This document shows positions 19,853 to 31,205 of a stretch of 64,000 nt of DNA, in pieces; position 1 is the first letter of the stretch; each line of letters begins with the position of its first letter. The stretch is from Lepidodermella squamata (taxonomy: Eukaryota > Gastrotricha). The notes under the pieces were generated by a model. It searched no databases and had not been told where the DNA came from. It worked only from the letters and a program-made list of their open reading frames with translations. The translations under genes were made by a program, and so were the position numbers. The stretch lies in assembly GCA_047495785.1 (NCBI GenBank), contig JBLDXI010000029.1:1426001-1490000 (forward strand). Direction: 5' to 3'.

Positions 19853-22800
19853 TCAGTTTATCTCGAACATCGAGGCTACGTATGTAGTCTTCGTGAAGTT
19901 GAGTTTCCGCAGCGTCTCCTCTGTCATATTTGTGATGCCCCGCTGCTTCATGCCTGGCAACAGTGGCAGACCTGCCGGCAGCTCAGTATCTCCGACCTCC
20001 TAATAATCCAAAATTCAAGAGATGATCGAATTGCTGGCACATTTTCATCTATAACTTACCGTTACGACAAGAGCTTGAAATGCCGACGCTCCACTGCCGT
20101 ATTTCTGCATCTTCTCGCGCTCAATGTCGCACATGAACTGCCGCCTGCTCTCGCGATCCTTCTTAATCCGCTGCAAACTATTGACAACTTTCGTGCCAAG
20201 GTTGGTCTCCTGCTTTGGCTGTGCCTCCCGCTGACTCACTGTGCTACGCCTGCTACCATGGCCAGTTCGAGATGATTTCGCCACCTCACTGACTTCAGTA
20301 CCTTCTTTTGTTAGTTTGAATCCCACCTTCGACTTCCTAGAGCCGCCAGGGGAGTCCGGCATAGAAACAATGGTCTGCTGTAGTTCAACTGGGGTTTCAT
20401 CCCTTGGCGACTCGGGCAGAACTTGCCAGGTTTTTCTGTCTCGGATGTCCCAAGGGTTTTCTTGGCCGAAATTGCCAACCATCTGGCCGTCAAGTGACCA
20501 AAGTCTGACATTCCTGTCGTAGCTCGACGTGATTAGGAACAGCTTATTGCTCCTGCCAACGAAAACATTGATGGCACTGATTGCCTTCTCATGAGCTTTC
20601 CATGCATTAAGTCTATTCGGGGCAAGGCGAGAGACTTCCCCAGTCCCTTCCAGAGCGTAGTCGGCAATATTCCAAATAACGACATAACCATCAGTATCTC
20701 CACAGATCAGGTACTTATCTTCAGGGTCGCTTTGCATAGCTATGATGTAGTCCTCAGGGTAGGAAACTGCTGTGAAGTAGCAAAACAAATGCTGTTGTGT
20801 CCATAAGCTCCAGAAGAAGAGATTCCCATCTTCACTGCTGATAAGAACCGCGGAATCTTTGTGGTGCTTGTAACGCTCTTTAAGAAAGTAGAGCCTCTCA
20901 ACCGGCGAGGCTAGTTGCATTTGCTGAGCTGCGAAAACTGGCGTTCTCGAAGTAGCGGATCTCGCACTTTCCGGTTCGAGCGATCTAGGCGTTCCGGTCG
21001 GGCTTCTAGCACTAACACGAGGGCTTTTTCGATTCGGCGGATGATCAGCGGGTTGTATGCTTTGGGATTTCGACATAGCTGCAACTGAGGGTAAGGCGAC
21101 TGACATGAGTTTGCCTGTAGTCATATTGACTGGGCGGAGCTTTAGGAATAAACGCTGGGTTTGGTAGTTCCAGACGAAGATCTGGCCATCGCAACCTCCA
21201 GTAGCGATCCAGTTAGGAGGACAAAGCTCCAAGGCTGAGATATCGTCTTCATGCAATTGACCACCTTGCCACTTCAAATCACCTTCAACATACTAAACGA
21301 GAAAAATCATCGATTTCGGTTCAAATTTTGACTTACAGTCGCGTCGATATCGTAATCATCGTAGACTGTTATTTTCCTGTCCCATCCAACGGTGATAATC
21401 TTCCTCAAATCAGCCATAGCCAAAATTCCCGTAACTTCCGACTCCCCAGTTGGCTGTAGGGTTGCAAGAAGCTGGCCAGTTTGATAGGCCCAAATCTTGA
21501 CTTCCCCGTTTCGAGATCCGGTAATCAGCCTCTTGTAAGTGTAATCGAAGGTCATGCTCGTAATTTCCTCTCTCTCGTGAACATTGGACAGGGCTATAAC
21601 CTTAGCCCCAGTTTCAACTTCGTAGACCAGTATAGTAGAATCCCGACCAGCAAACGCGACGTGATTAGCTTTATCATTGAACACGGATGTGGTAATTGGG
21701 TACGTATGCGATGTTGGCTTCTCATTTGAGATATTTCTCGTCCTGGCGCCCAGGGTGAACAAGGCTAGATAGTCACCCTTAGTAACCATGAGCTTGCATT
21801 CTTCATTACGAGCTCGCAAAATAATACCTCGACTTGGGATATCGCCGCCCTTCCGAGCTGATTCAGCTGGAAACGGGACTGTATTACTCTCAAGCATGGT
21901 GTGGTCGATCACGTCCCAAACTTTGATAATCCGTTCTTCTTCGGCATACGATATCAAAGCGCCGGCATTGGTGTACAGCGTAAGATCTGTGATTGGTGAA
22001 CCGTGACCTTCGAGCATTGCGATCGGCCGCTGAGTGACATACATGTTCCAGATACGGACGATATAGTCCGAAGAGCCGGTTACAACCAACTCCATATCGA
22101 GGTCGTAGTCGAAGCAGCTAACACCCTTCGGAGTCCGGAAAATGTAAGGCGATTTCTTCTCATGGCGGTCTCTAATGACCACTAGCAAATAGAAAAGTTA
22201 AATAACATTATAGCCACTAAGTCCTAACTTACAAGAGTTAGTAGATGATTTACTGCATGAGAAAATGAGATCTCGCTCTTGGCAGTATCGAATTCTGACC
22301 ACAGTGTCGTTGTGAACATTCGGCGTGACAGTCACGGTACAATGCTCGGTATGCGGGCCTTCGAAAAGTTCCTGAGCAAGAGATTAAAATCCGAAAAATT
22401 CCGCACTTCAACTTACAGCAAAATTGATTTTTCGATCGGCAGCTCCAGCGGAGAAAATGTGAGTGAAAAGCTGTTGTTGAGGTTTGTGAAAGTTGAGAGT
22501 ATAGATGTTGCCATTGTCACCGCCAACGAATAACATCGCAGTTCCGTGTGGGTTCGAAAGTCCCGAAGCTGGGGACCACCAGTACTCCAAGGCGAATGGG
22601 GCACATGGCAGACCGTGAACTATGGTCTCAACGTAGCAGGCAGGGGCTGAACAGTCTACCAGATAAAGTTGATGCTAATAAATCAATATATAGCCTCCAT
22701 TTCAAGCGGATTTAATGTGATATTACCCCCGCTACGGCAATTTTCTTAACGTTAGATAGATATACGGCATCACACATCCAGGATCGGTATCTTCGGGCCA

Positions 22801-23979
22801 TTTTCGCACCACCGCCTAGAGAATTTGCCTTACGATCGTCATCCGGGGGCGTATTGAGATCCGTCCATTGCTCCACCTGGAGATTGCCATCGATCACGCA
22901 TAGGATACCTTCTTTACTCAGAGAATAGTAACGAAGAGGATTCTCGCTGGTCAAGATGCAAATGGAAGCGATCAACTTGATGTAAAGGAAAAAATCAGAA
23001 CAAATCTTGAGAAAGATTTCCTCCTTACATGATTTTGAACAAGATGTTTAATCTTTGGGCTTGACGTGAATAGGAAGTCCTTGCGTTGTCTCATGAAGTC
23101 GTTTTCGCGAAGTTGCATAAGCAGGTAAGTAAGCAGTTCATTGAAGTCCACATTGCCGTCGCCTGAGTTGTCGAGCTTCACATCGAAAAAAAATCAGCTC
23201 AAAAACTCATTTAGTAAACACTCATTACGCCAATCTTTAATAGCGCTACTTGGTCCTCATCATCCATATCGACTACTGCATTACGCCGCTTGATATCTGC
23301 TACTGGCCGGTTATTGGCTCTAGGCAATTGCCTCACTGCTTTCAAAGTATTAGCGACTTTCATTCTTAAATTAGGTATTTCAAAATTTTCCGAAAAAAAA
23401 CAATTTTGCACTAGAAATTATTGCGTCTACTACGATCTGGAGTACTTCCTAGCGTGAGTCATTTTTCGTCGCTACCTGTGTTACTTATTATTAGCATTTT
23501 TTTCTCGCAATAACTACTTCCTGTAGAGCTTGGCACCGGACGATGAAAAGTGGCAAGTGTTTTTTTACAACTCTTACCTTGCTGAAGAGCTTTTCTAAAT
23601 CTTCGTTGTATCGAGAGGTCCCGAGAACTTCTGAAATCGTTTTAATGAAATTTTCCTGATCGAGTGACGGTGGCTCGTCCGGGTCGTCACATTCCAACTG
23701 AAAGAGAAATTGTTCACACAAATACGAAGTAATAGGCTAATTTTATACAGTTTCGTAGATTTGTTCCAGAGTTTGAAGGTGTTGGTATGAGATTTTGTCT
23801 TCTAATCGCAGGTTGGTCTCGTCGTCCTGCTTATCAGGAGCACTTGATCTACCGCTTTGTTTAGTACCCGTGGTGCTGCCGCTGCGTGAATGAGTCTCTT
23901 GTGGAATAGCCACTGCCAGCTCTTCCTCCTCTTCCTCATCCTCCGGAATCTCAGCAGTAGGCTCTGCGCTAGTCGCCAT
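19853..23979 (-). CDS. EF-hand and WD40-repeat protein, WDR49/WDR64/WDY type (1122 aa, 9 exons)
   Basis: Exons on the minus strand, in order: 23979-23749, 23697-23578, 23175-23029, 22975-22727, 22674-22417, 22371-22233, 22181-21337, 21292-20060, 19999-19853. All junctions are GT-AG and in phase. The N-terminus is acidic and Ser-rich. Joining exons 2 and 3 completes a canonical EF-hand loop at residues about 119-130 (DNSGDGNVDFNE). From about residue 165 on there are multiple WD repeats (VRIWNMY, IKVWDVID, VKIWAYQTG, IFVWNYQT, VVIWNIAD, VRLWSLDG), with the typical late motif VGNFGQENPW. A Ser/Pro-rich loop (about 730-775) separates two blades. Family knowledge links this group to motile cilia and sperm flagella. 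The first ATG follows an in-frame stop-rich leader. Confidence 0.87.
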
Positions 23980-24934
23980 AACACAGAATCGAATGAATTA
24001 TTGATGAAAGTTCCTGATGGATTTCACTACACCACTTAGCACTCGGCGAATCTAATAGCTATCTGACTGCATGGGGTTGAAAGGAGGGGCCTCAATGGGG
24101 CGAACTAGTGGTTGCCATGAGAGCATTATACTTTGCTTTTGCTATTGCAGTCGTTCAATGGCTCATTCACACAAACATACAATACGAAGACGGGTAATCA
24201 CGCCTCACCATTCAAAAGGTACCGCAAATTTTGAATGCAATTATTTTCTGGTCTTCTGGTTTTGATGATATTAATTATGAAGGGAGTACGATTGGAAATG
24301 GAGAAGTAAACGCTGAACAACGTTTTCTGGCTATTAGCGAATGATGGATGCCACTCGCTTAACCTTCAATGCGGAATTTTCAATCCAGGAATCGGCGCCC
24401 CCATTTTTTAGTTTTATTGATATCGAAATAAAGAACTTCTAAAAGTACTGTTTATCCGCCATTATAAGTGCAATACTTTTTGAAAGATTCACCTAAAAAT
24501 TCGTCACATTGCCATTTTAGCATCTTGCAGATTTCACGCGGCTTACGTAGCGAAGATGCAAAACATTAGTTTCACGCCATTTGTTTCCAGTATATTATGC
24601 GATTCGCTATTTCGCCAACTCCGCGATTTAGTGTGAACTTAATTCATTTTGGTCGTCGAGCCTACTAGATTGAAGCCACTTATAAACAAAACGTGAATAT
24701 TGCAGAAACATTGCGAAGCCCGCCCCCAAACTAAAACTTGGACGCTACTGACGGCAATTCTAGAGGCTACTTTCCTGATGTAGACATGAAGATCCAGCCC
24801 CTCTGTCTGACTCGAAAAATATCTTAATATCACGCATTTAACTAAAGATTATGGAGGTGGGTAAGAGGAGACGAAGATCGTACTGGATGGGGCTTTCGAT
24901 TCACTCAAAGCATCACTCAACTTGAAAGAAAAAA
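23980..24934. other. Intergenic, divergent promoter region
   Basis: About 955 bp between the divergently transcribed WD40 gene and R4, presumably containing both promoters. No repeat or RNA gene recognised. Confidence 0.5.
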
Positions 24935-27411
24935 ATGTCTCGAGATAAACTTATTTTTCTCATCGCAGCACTATCTCTTCTAAGACTTTCTGTAGCTGAA
25001 AAGTCCATCAAGTTGAAAGTGTTAGTGATAACACCCGTCAGTAGGAGTGACCCTAAGCTGGCATCCCCATTGCTAGCTACATGTCAATATGTAGCCGAAA
25101 AAGTCAATTCCCGTGGCGATATCCTACGCAATTATTTTATCGAATTCGACGTCCGAGATGAGTTCTTCGGCCTGCAGGCCGTTCAGCGCTTAATCGAATT
25201 TCATCAAGACAAATCGAGCCTTCAGTCACCTATTGCGGCAGGCCCAGTCTATTCGGGGGCTTGCAAAGCCATAGGCCCTATATTACACCGGCTCGAATTG
25301 ATAACGATCTCTGGGCTTTGTGTGAATGCTAATCTTTACGACAACCCTTTGTACCCAAATTTGTTCCTGAGTCTTACAAGTGCGAAAACCACAGCTATGG
25401 CCATGCTAGCTTTCGTTGAAAAAATCGGAAAATGGAAGCAAATAGGAATTGCCGCATCAGCTATCAGTCTCGAGCTGTCGACGGCACTTTTCATGCAGGA
25501 TCGAGCTGTTGCCTCTGGGATCAAAGTGAATTTCTTCGATTTGATGAACGAAGCCACGTCAGAATTTCTAGCAAATTTGAAATCAACTGGAACTCGTATA
25601 GTACTAGTGCCCACTAGTATTCCACTAGTTTTCACGCAATTTCTTTGCGAAGCATACACAGCTGGAATGTTTGGGCAGCGCTACGTCTTCTTGAGTTTCT
25701 CACTTTCTTTTTCTCTTGAACCACCTGTCGGGTGCTCAGTGGCAATGTTGATAGAACAAGCAAGGCAGACTTTTTATTTCGGCAATTCAGCAATGCCGAA
25801 GAGTTACGATGTTGTCGGTGATCTTGGCGATACTGCTGAGCAATTCGAACTATTTTTGTCGAAAGGAAATTCCGTTAGGCCATCGGACTACTTGGCGTAC
25901 TATTTGCTTCGAGATACGCTGGCAAACATAGCTATCGCACTAGAAGAAACCGATCAGCGCCTAATAAAATCAATGATTATGTCCCTCAAAAGTTATTCTG
26001 ATGAGCCAGAAATCGTGGCCAGGGTCGCGAAGGAAGCTTTGCTAGATACGGAGTATCTGGGACTTCGAGTCGGAAGAATGCGTTACTCTAAAAACGGCGG
26101 AACTACCGGAGATTTCCGAGTGGCAACACAATGGACGCAACGCAACGGAACACGTGTGGTAGGTTTGATCCAGCCAAGGCAAAATTACAGCTCTGGTGAG
26201 AGCATCCAGGATTACTCCATTCAGCAAGGTGCAAAAATAGAATGGATATCAGGGCATCCACCTCGAGATCAACCTGTTATTCAGAAGCAACTTTTGACGG
26301 TTCCTATTTCCATTTCTATACCAGTTTGGATTTCAGGTTCCCTGGCCACTGTGTCTCTAATTGGCTGTATACTTGGCATTATTTTCAAAGGACCTTTGAA
26401 TCTTCAGCTGAAATCGAAAATGTTGGGATTTTCAGGCTGCTTAACGCTGAATATCTCAGCGGCTTTGTTCGCCCTGAATGTAACACACTCAGTTTTCATC
26501 ATTAGCTTTCTTACGCTCGGAATATCCATCTCATGCATCAGCGGCTGCACAGTAGCTCACTTCCTAGTTTGGAATGTTGTTCATACGAAACAGCTGAAAG
26601 GGTTGCCTCGCAAATCAGCTGCGACTATCATGTTTGGCGGCGTCAATCAAACCAGGCCTATTAACCAAGCCTCATCTGCTGTTGAATTTAAAATCCCACC
26701 GGATTTAAATCGGAAACTTTTCGCAGCGAATTTAGGAATTAAGCAATCTTGGATGGCTCAGAATACAGAAACACTTTTCTTGTACGAATGACTGTATGAA
26801 TCGAGGTTCCGCAGGAACCGAAGATGAATACAGTCATGAGTACAAGAAAAGTGTTTCTGTATTCGGAGTAAATCCGAGATTGCTTTTCTCCTCTGTATCT
26901 GCTAAAAACTCGGAGAAACGTAGCTAGAAAGTGCGGGGAAAAGTGATTCCTTCAAAAAATTCCTTCAATACTTTTGATGATAGCTTGGGCTGTGACATCT
27001 GATCCTGTATGCCGGCAGGTTTTAGCAGCGACGCAGAACTATGACGAAATCTCCGATACTGTTGGAGAGACTTGGATTGTGAAGTGCTCAACAAGCCTAG
27101 CTTCGTTGGCGTTGTTGGGAGCTTTTGGGTTTGTTCAGATCATTCAGCTATTGATAAGCGTTTTCTTGGCCTACAGTTTGAAACAACTACGCGGTGTTGT
27201 AGAGGTTCGGGACGAGTACCTAGCACTAAGCGTTTCTGTAACTGTTACTTCGACTCTGCTACCCGCTGCAATTTTGATAGCAATACTTTTGAGCAACGAT
27301 CCGATAATGCAGCAGGTTGCTATTGGATTTCTGTCCGTCGTCATGTCGATATGTGTTTCGATCGCTCTGCTTTATCCGAATAGAAATAAGTTGATTCGAA
27401 TGACTCGCTGA
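24935..27411 (+). pseudogene. R4: GABA-B-like receptor disrupted by a hairpin insertion
   Basis: An intact frame from ATG 24935 encodes a signal peptide, the full ligand domain (GPVYSGACKAIGPILHR signature) and TM1-TM3, then leaves homology at 26740 and stops at 26789-26791. Homology resumes in another frame at 26962 (TM4 on: MIAWAVTSDP) and continues through TM7 to a stop at 27409-27411. The intervening 221 bp (26741-26961) has no GT-AG borders and contains a hairpin, so it is an insertion rather than an intron. Removing it would join ATT and CCT codons in frame and give the spacing seen in R5 and R7. It belongs to the plus-strand subgroup. A truncated 618-residue product with an intact ligand domain is possible. 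Confidence 0.82.
26741..26961. mobile_element. 221-bp insertion with 60-bp inverted arms inside R4
   Basis: Left arm 26741 to about 26801 and right arm 26824-26885 are near-complementary, including the shared core AATACAGAAACACTTTTC. The loop contains a second small hairpin (GGTTCC GCA GGAACC). About 75 bp without symmetry follows, then AATT matches the left junction AATT, a possible 4-bp duplication. No other copy was seen in the window. Confidence 0.65.
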
Positions 27412-28725
27412 GTAATTATTTTGGCACAATAGCATGAATCTCGTTAGCTAATACATTCTCAAGCTTGGTTTTCTATCTCCAATCACCGATGTTGTTTAAA
27501 CGTAATATAACACTTTTTTCAAATGTGCATAATCTGCTTAATCTCAATGCAGATTACAGCATTTTACGCAGATCTACTTAGAATGCCGAATTTATATATA
27601 ATAATAAAGACCTGATCTTACACTCCTGCCATAGCGTCAACATTTTAGGGTGCAGCGGTCACATTTTTGTGCGTTTTATTTAAGCCATGTGCGCAAACCA
27701 AAATCCATGTAAAATCGACCCATTTTCAAAAATGATTAATTTGGTTTGATATTACCGGCGATCGACTCAAGTTCAAATTGTTATTGGCTCCACAATGTCC
27801 CGATATAACTAAATTGGAGCGACAGCTCTGTGCGTCATTCGTGTGGGTGGTCAATATCGCACCGATTGTAGGTCGTCCAATCGCTTAAATCCACTTAAAT
27901 TTTAGAAAGTTTACCTCCATATTGCATAAGAAATTCAAAAGTCATTAATATTTCCTAACATTAAAGTTCTGGAAGAGGAATGCTTCAAGCCTTATTTGTG
28001 TTAGCTCGCTTAGCAGGCTGCGGACTCTGCTGCGTGAGTTATCCTCGGGGGCAGAGATAGAGCATGGGAATTATAAGGAGGAGATTGTTGTCCTTCTCGC
28101 GCTTCGCAACGCTGCGCAATCTATCTTCTATTATAGACATGACAATAATCATGTAAAAATATGTTTAGGCCTAATTAAGTCTTTTGATAGGGATAAATAA
28201 TGTGTATAATAATATCAATCTGTTATTGTCTTTATGGCAAAGATTCGCTTAGAGACTGCGTCAATATTGAAGAAACTTTTTCAATAACCTTGCTCGTCCA
28301 GCGATCTCGAGCGATATGATATATTATATGAAATGATCAGGCATAGTTGCATAGTTGGAAATGATTGCCACCTACTTTTCCAGTAATTAGATCAATCGTA
28401 TGTAATGGGGATAACAAAACTCGTGCAATGGAAATGTACCTATTTCGAGTATGTACATACAATCAAAACGTGTCCACTATACCGTGGGTGGTCTGTCTAC
28501 GGTAGCAAATTAAATGAGTACACCATATTAATACGATGCATAAACCACTTGCTAGCAAGCTTGTTTATGAAGTATCCACGATAGCATGTGACTAGGTTTC
28601 GCCGAAATAGCCGTCAATCAAACTTTTCATGACAATATCGGCATGTCAATGAGGGGTAAATTGCCCGTCCTATCGCTCATCAAATTTGAATAAAAAGGAC
28701 GAAAAATCACGGGATTATTGATACC
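27412..28725. other. Intergenic, nothing recognised
   Basis: 1.3 kb of AT-rich sequence with a likely polyadenylation context for R4 (AATAAAG near 27602). No gene, RNA or repeat supported. Confidence 0.45.
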
Positions 28726-29218
28726 ATGATTCAAATTATCGTGATTTTACTTTTCGCACCTCTAGCTCTTCTTGCCTCGAAAACTAGAATTTCTTCGAGT
28801 AATTCGGAATCCATTGATAACAATTGGCAGTCCACACATCACGGAGAAAGTATGTATAAGTATTAAGCTGACCGAAACTCGTTAATTAATGTTTACTTTA
28901 ACAGTTGCTTTTGCTCTCAATTTGTTGAGATCGCTTGCTACTTTGGAACGTCGCTGCAACTTTACTGAAGGAGTGTGGCAACCGACCCAATCTAGTAAAC
29001 CGTACTGCACTGAAGGTTCACGCAAGGCCCTGGCTGCGTTGAAGGACAGATGGCAACGTTACATCGATTTGGCAGTGGCCGCTGAGAAGCGTAGAAGATT
29101 CAATACGTGCATGAGCATTTTCAAATCAGCAGATATATGCTTGCAGCGGGGAACATTCTTCCTATGGGCTCAGCAAATCGCGAAAAACATAATGAATGGT
29201 GACATGAAAGCCAGTTGA
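28726..29218 (+). CDS. Small secreted protein, unknown (145 aa, 2 exons)
   Basis: Exon 1 is 28726-28849 and exon 2 is 28905-29218, with a 55-bp intron (GTATGT to TTTAACAG) in phase 1. Exon 1 encodes a clear signal peptide (MIQIIVILLFAPLALLAS) and a Ser/Asn-rich stretch. Exon 2 encodes a helical region with four cysteines (RRCNF, PYCTE, NTCMS, DICLQ) and amphipathic segments (KALAALKDRWQRYIDLAVAAEKR written in part). The size, signal peptide and even number of Cys suggest a secreted disulfide-bonded helical protein. It sits between R4 and R5, so a ligand role is conceivable but unsupported. No family recognised. Confidence 0.7.
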
Positions 29219-30304
29219 ATCATCGAAATATCTAGGTAGCACAAAGAAATTATGTTTGCTGTTGTTATTATCCAACCTGCTATGAATTAATTCTCGGAGA
29301 GTCGTATGATTGTCATTTTTCCGCTCGGGACTCGCTAAAACGAAGCAGCCCTGAATCTCACGAAGAAGTGGTGCCGTATTTCTTCATGCAATCTAATAAA
29401 AATGGCGTATGCGCGGTAGCGAGCACTCCGCAAGAGCTTTTGCTTTTTAGCCGCTGAGAGGAACTCGTCAGCCCGGCTGGCGGCCTCAGCGGCAAGGCGA
29501 ATTTGTCTCTAATCTAGTCGTTCGAAAGCCCGAATAACATCGGCGCACCAATATCTAGCGGTTTATTGTGCACTGTGCAGAGACAGGCGTGTGGGGACTG
29601 ATCGCAAGGCCCTAATACGTTTCCACACCGAGTTGACTCGATTATTACCGCTTGCTAATTATAAAGACTAAAGACCTTCATCGCCCTGAGATGTTTTAAA
29701 ACTGAGTCGATAAGAGTTTTCTTTCGACTTAGGCAAGGATTTCTCATTCCCACATACGCATGGTTAAATTTTGCCATGGAGAAACATATGTTTCTCTAAT
29801 GTTTCTCTATGGCAACCAATAATTTGTCTTTGGGTTGAAACTGCCACAAATTTGGGCAGTATTTTGCTAGGAAGTGGCCTCAAAACCCCCAGAAAAGGCA
29901 TTTTCTCGAGAATCTTAGGAAAGGCACTAGAACAATGAAAACCCCAATTTTATTTAAAAGCAATTTCACGTCCAAAAATAAAAAGTTGACCAAATGAGGC
30001 GAAAAGCGAGGTCGTCGAAATCTCTTGCTGGCAGCTGTCGCGATGCAGATCCGGTTTTCCCTCGGGAATCGCGGTTTTGAGCAGCAACGGAAATTCAGCG
30101 ACTAGCCATAGCAACGTTAGAGGCGACAATGACTGCTTTCTCGGCGAGTCTTCGACCGGCAAAATTAACCCATATCCTCCACGATTAATTTCCGAAATTT
30201 TAAGTTGGGTGTTTTATTTTCTAAAATGGTTACTGTGAATTCACCCCTGTGTACCTATTACACCCTTTTAGGGAGCCTACAGGTATCGTGCGCATGTGGG
30301 AATA

Positions 30305-30470
30305 GGATTACTCTATGGCAAACCAAGGAGAAATATAATTTCCCCCCGATCTGGAACCCCGAGTGAGTTTGGCGCAGCTTCTGTCACGCAATTTTGGCGC
30401 AGCCAAACTCACTCAGGGTTCCAGATCGGGGGGAAATTATATTTCTCCTTGGTTTGCCATAGAGTAATCC
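30305..30470. repeat. Long hairpin with 69-bp arms
   Basis: Arm 30305-30373 (starting GGATTACTCTATGGCAAACC) is almost exactly the reverse complement of arm 30402-30470, with one mismatch near the loop. The 28-bp loop is TCTGTCACG-rich. It is probably a foldback/MITE element; no second copy in the window. Confidence 0.85.
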
Positions 30471-30724
30471 CTTATTTCGTGCTCAGCCGTGGATCCGTTG
30501 TGCATGGTCTTTTTCTAACGCAGCATTCCACTAGCTGGTCGTCCCACCTCCATTATTAGGCGATTTTTACAAATTTCTGCAAAGTTTTTAATTTGAAGAA
30601 TTGCCGAATAATGCTTCACGCAAGTTTGCTGTTCCCCATCGCTTTCATTGCTGAATTGTCATTCTCAAATGGCCAAGTGACAGCCAAAAACAGCATATAA
30701 AGACGTGCATTACGATAATGTAAC

Positions 30725-30940
30725 GCTCAATTCCGGGCCCATATTAGTTCCGTCCAGTCGGAGGGTGAAAGTGGACTTAGCGCAAAACGTTTAAAGTCGA
30801 AAATTTTAGAAATTTCAATGCCGCGTGCGAAAAAGTCAAGTTTTTATTATTTAGGCGGTTTTTACACCAAAAGATAGTTCAGAAAAATCTCTATCGAATA
30901 GATATGGATTTCTCGCGTGAAAAATTAAGCCTGAGCAGCC
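30725..30940. repeat. Dispersed repeat, copy 2
   Basis: Same orientation and order of blocks as 16258-16470, more AT-rich. Boundaries approximate. Confidence 0.45.
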
Positions 30941-31205
30941 TTAATTTTGAAGTAAATTACGAGAAGTAGTTTTCGATTGGATTTAAGATCGAAACGTTTA
31001 CTCATTGTCCAACACCTATGAGGCCAGATCAGGTAATTCCGACTCATGAATCATGAATCAGTCAACACCTTCAACCTAATCTCCCCTCTCGCTGATTCTC
31101 AGTGCAGTCACGTAAAATAGTGGGCGGATGCAGCTCATCATAAGATACTTGCTTGTAAGGATCTTCATCGGCAGAATGAACATAACTTGACGCTGGCGAT
31201 ATATA

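Larger units (their letters stand above)
29219..31205. other. Intergenic with foldback element and dispersed repeat
   Basis: It contains a long perfect hairpin (30305-30470) and the second copy of the 16.26-kb dispersed repeat (30725-30940). A small inverted repeat built of ATGGAGAAACATA-type units lies near 29777-29813. No gene supported. Confidence 0.5.

Noticed and set aside
23211-23411. Open stretch inside WD40 gene intron 2 as an extra exon
   Set aside because: Including it would disrupt the EF-hand formed by joining exons 2 and 3. The only phase-compatible acceptor (after ATCAAG) has a poor pyrimidine tract.
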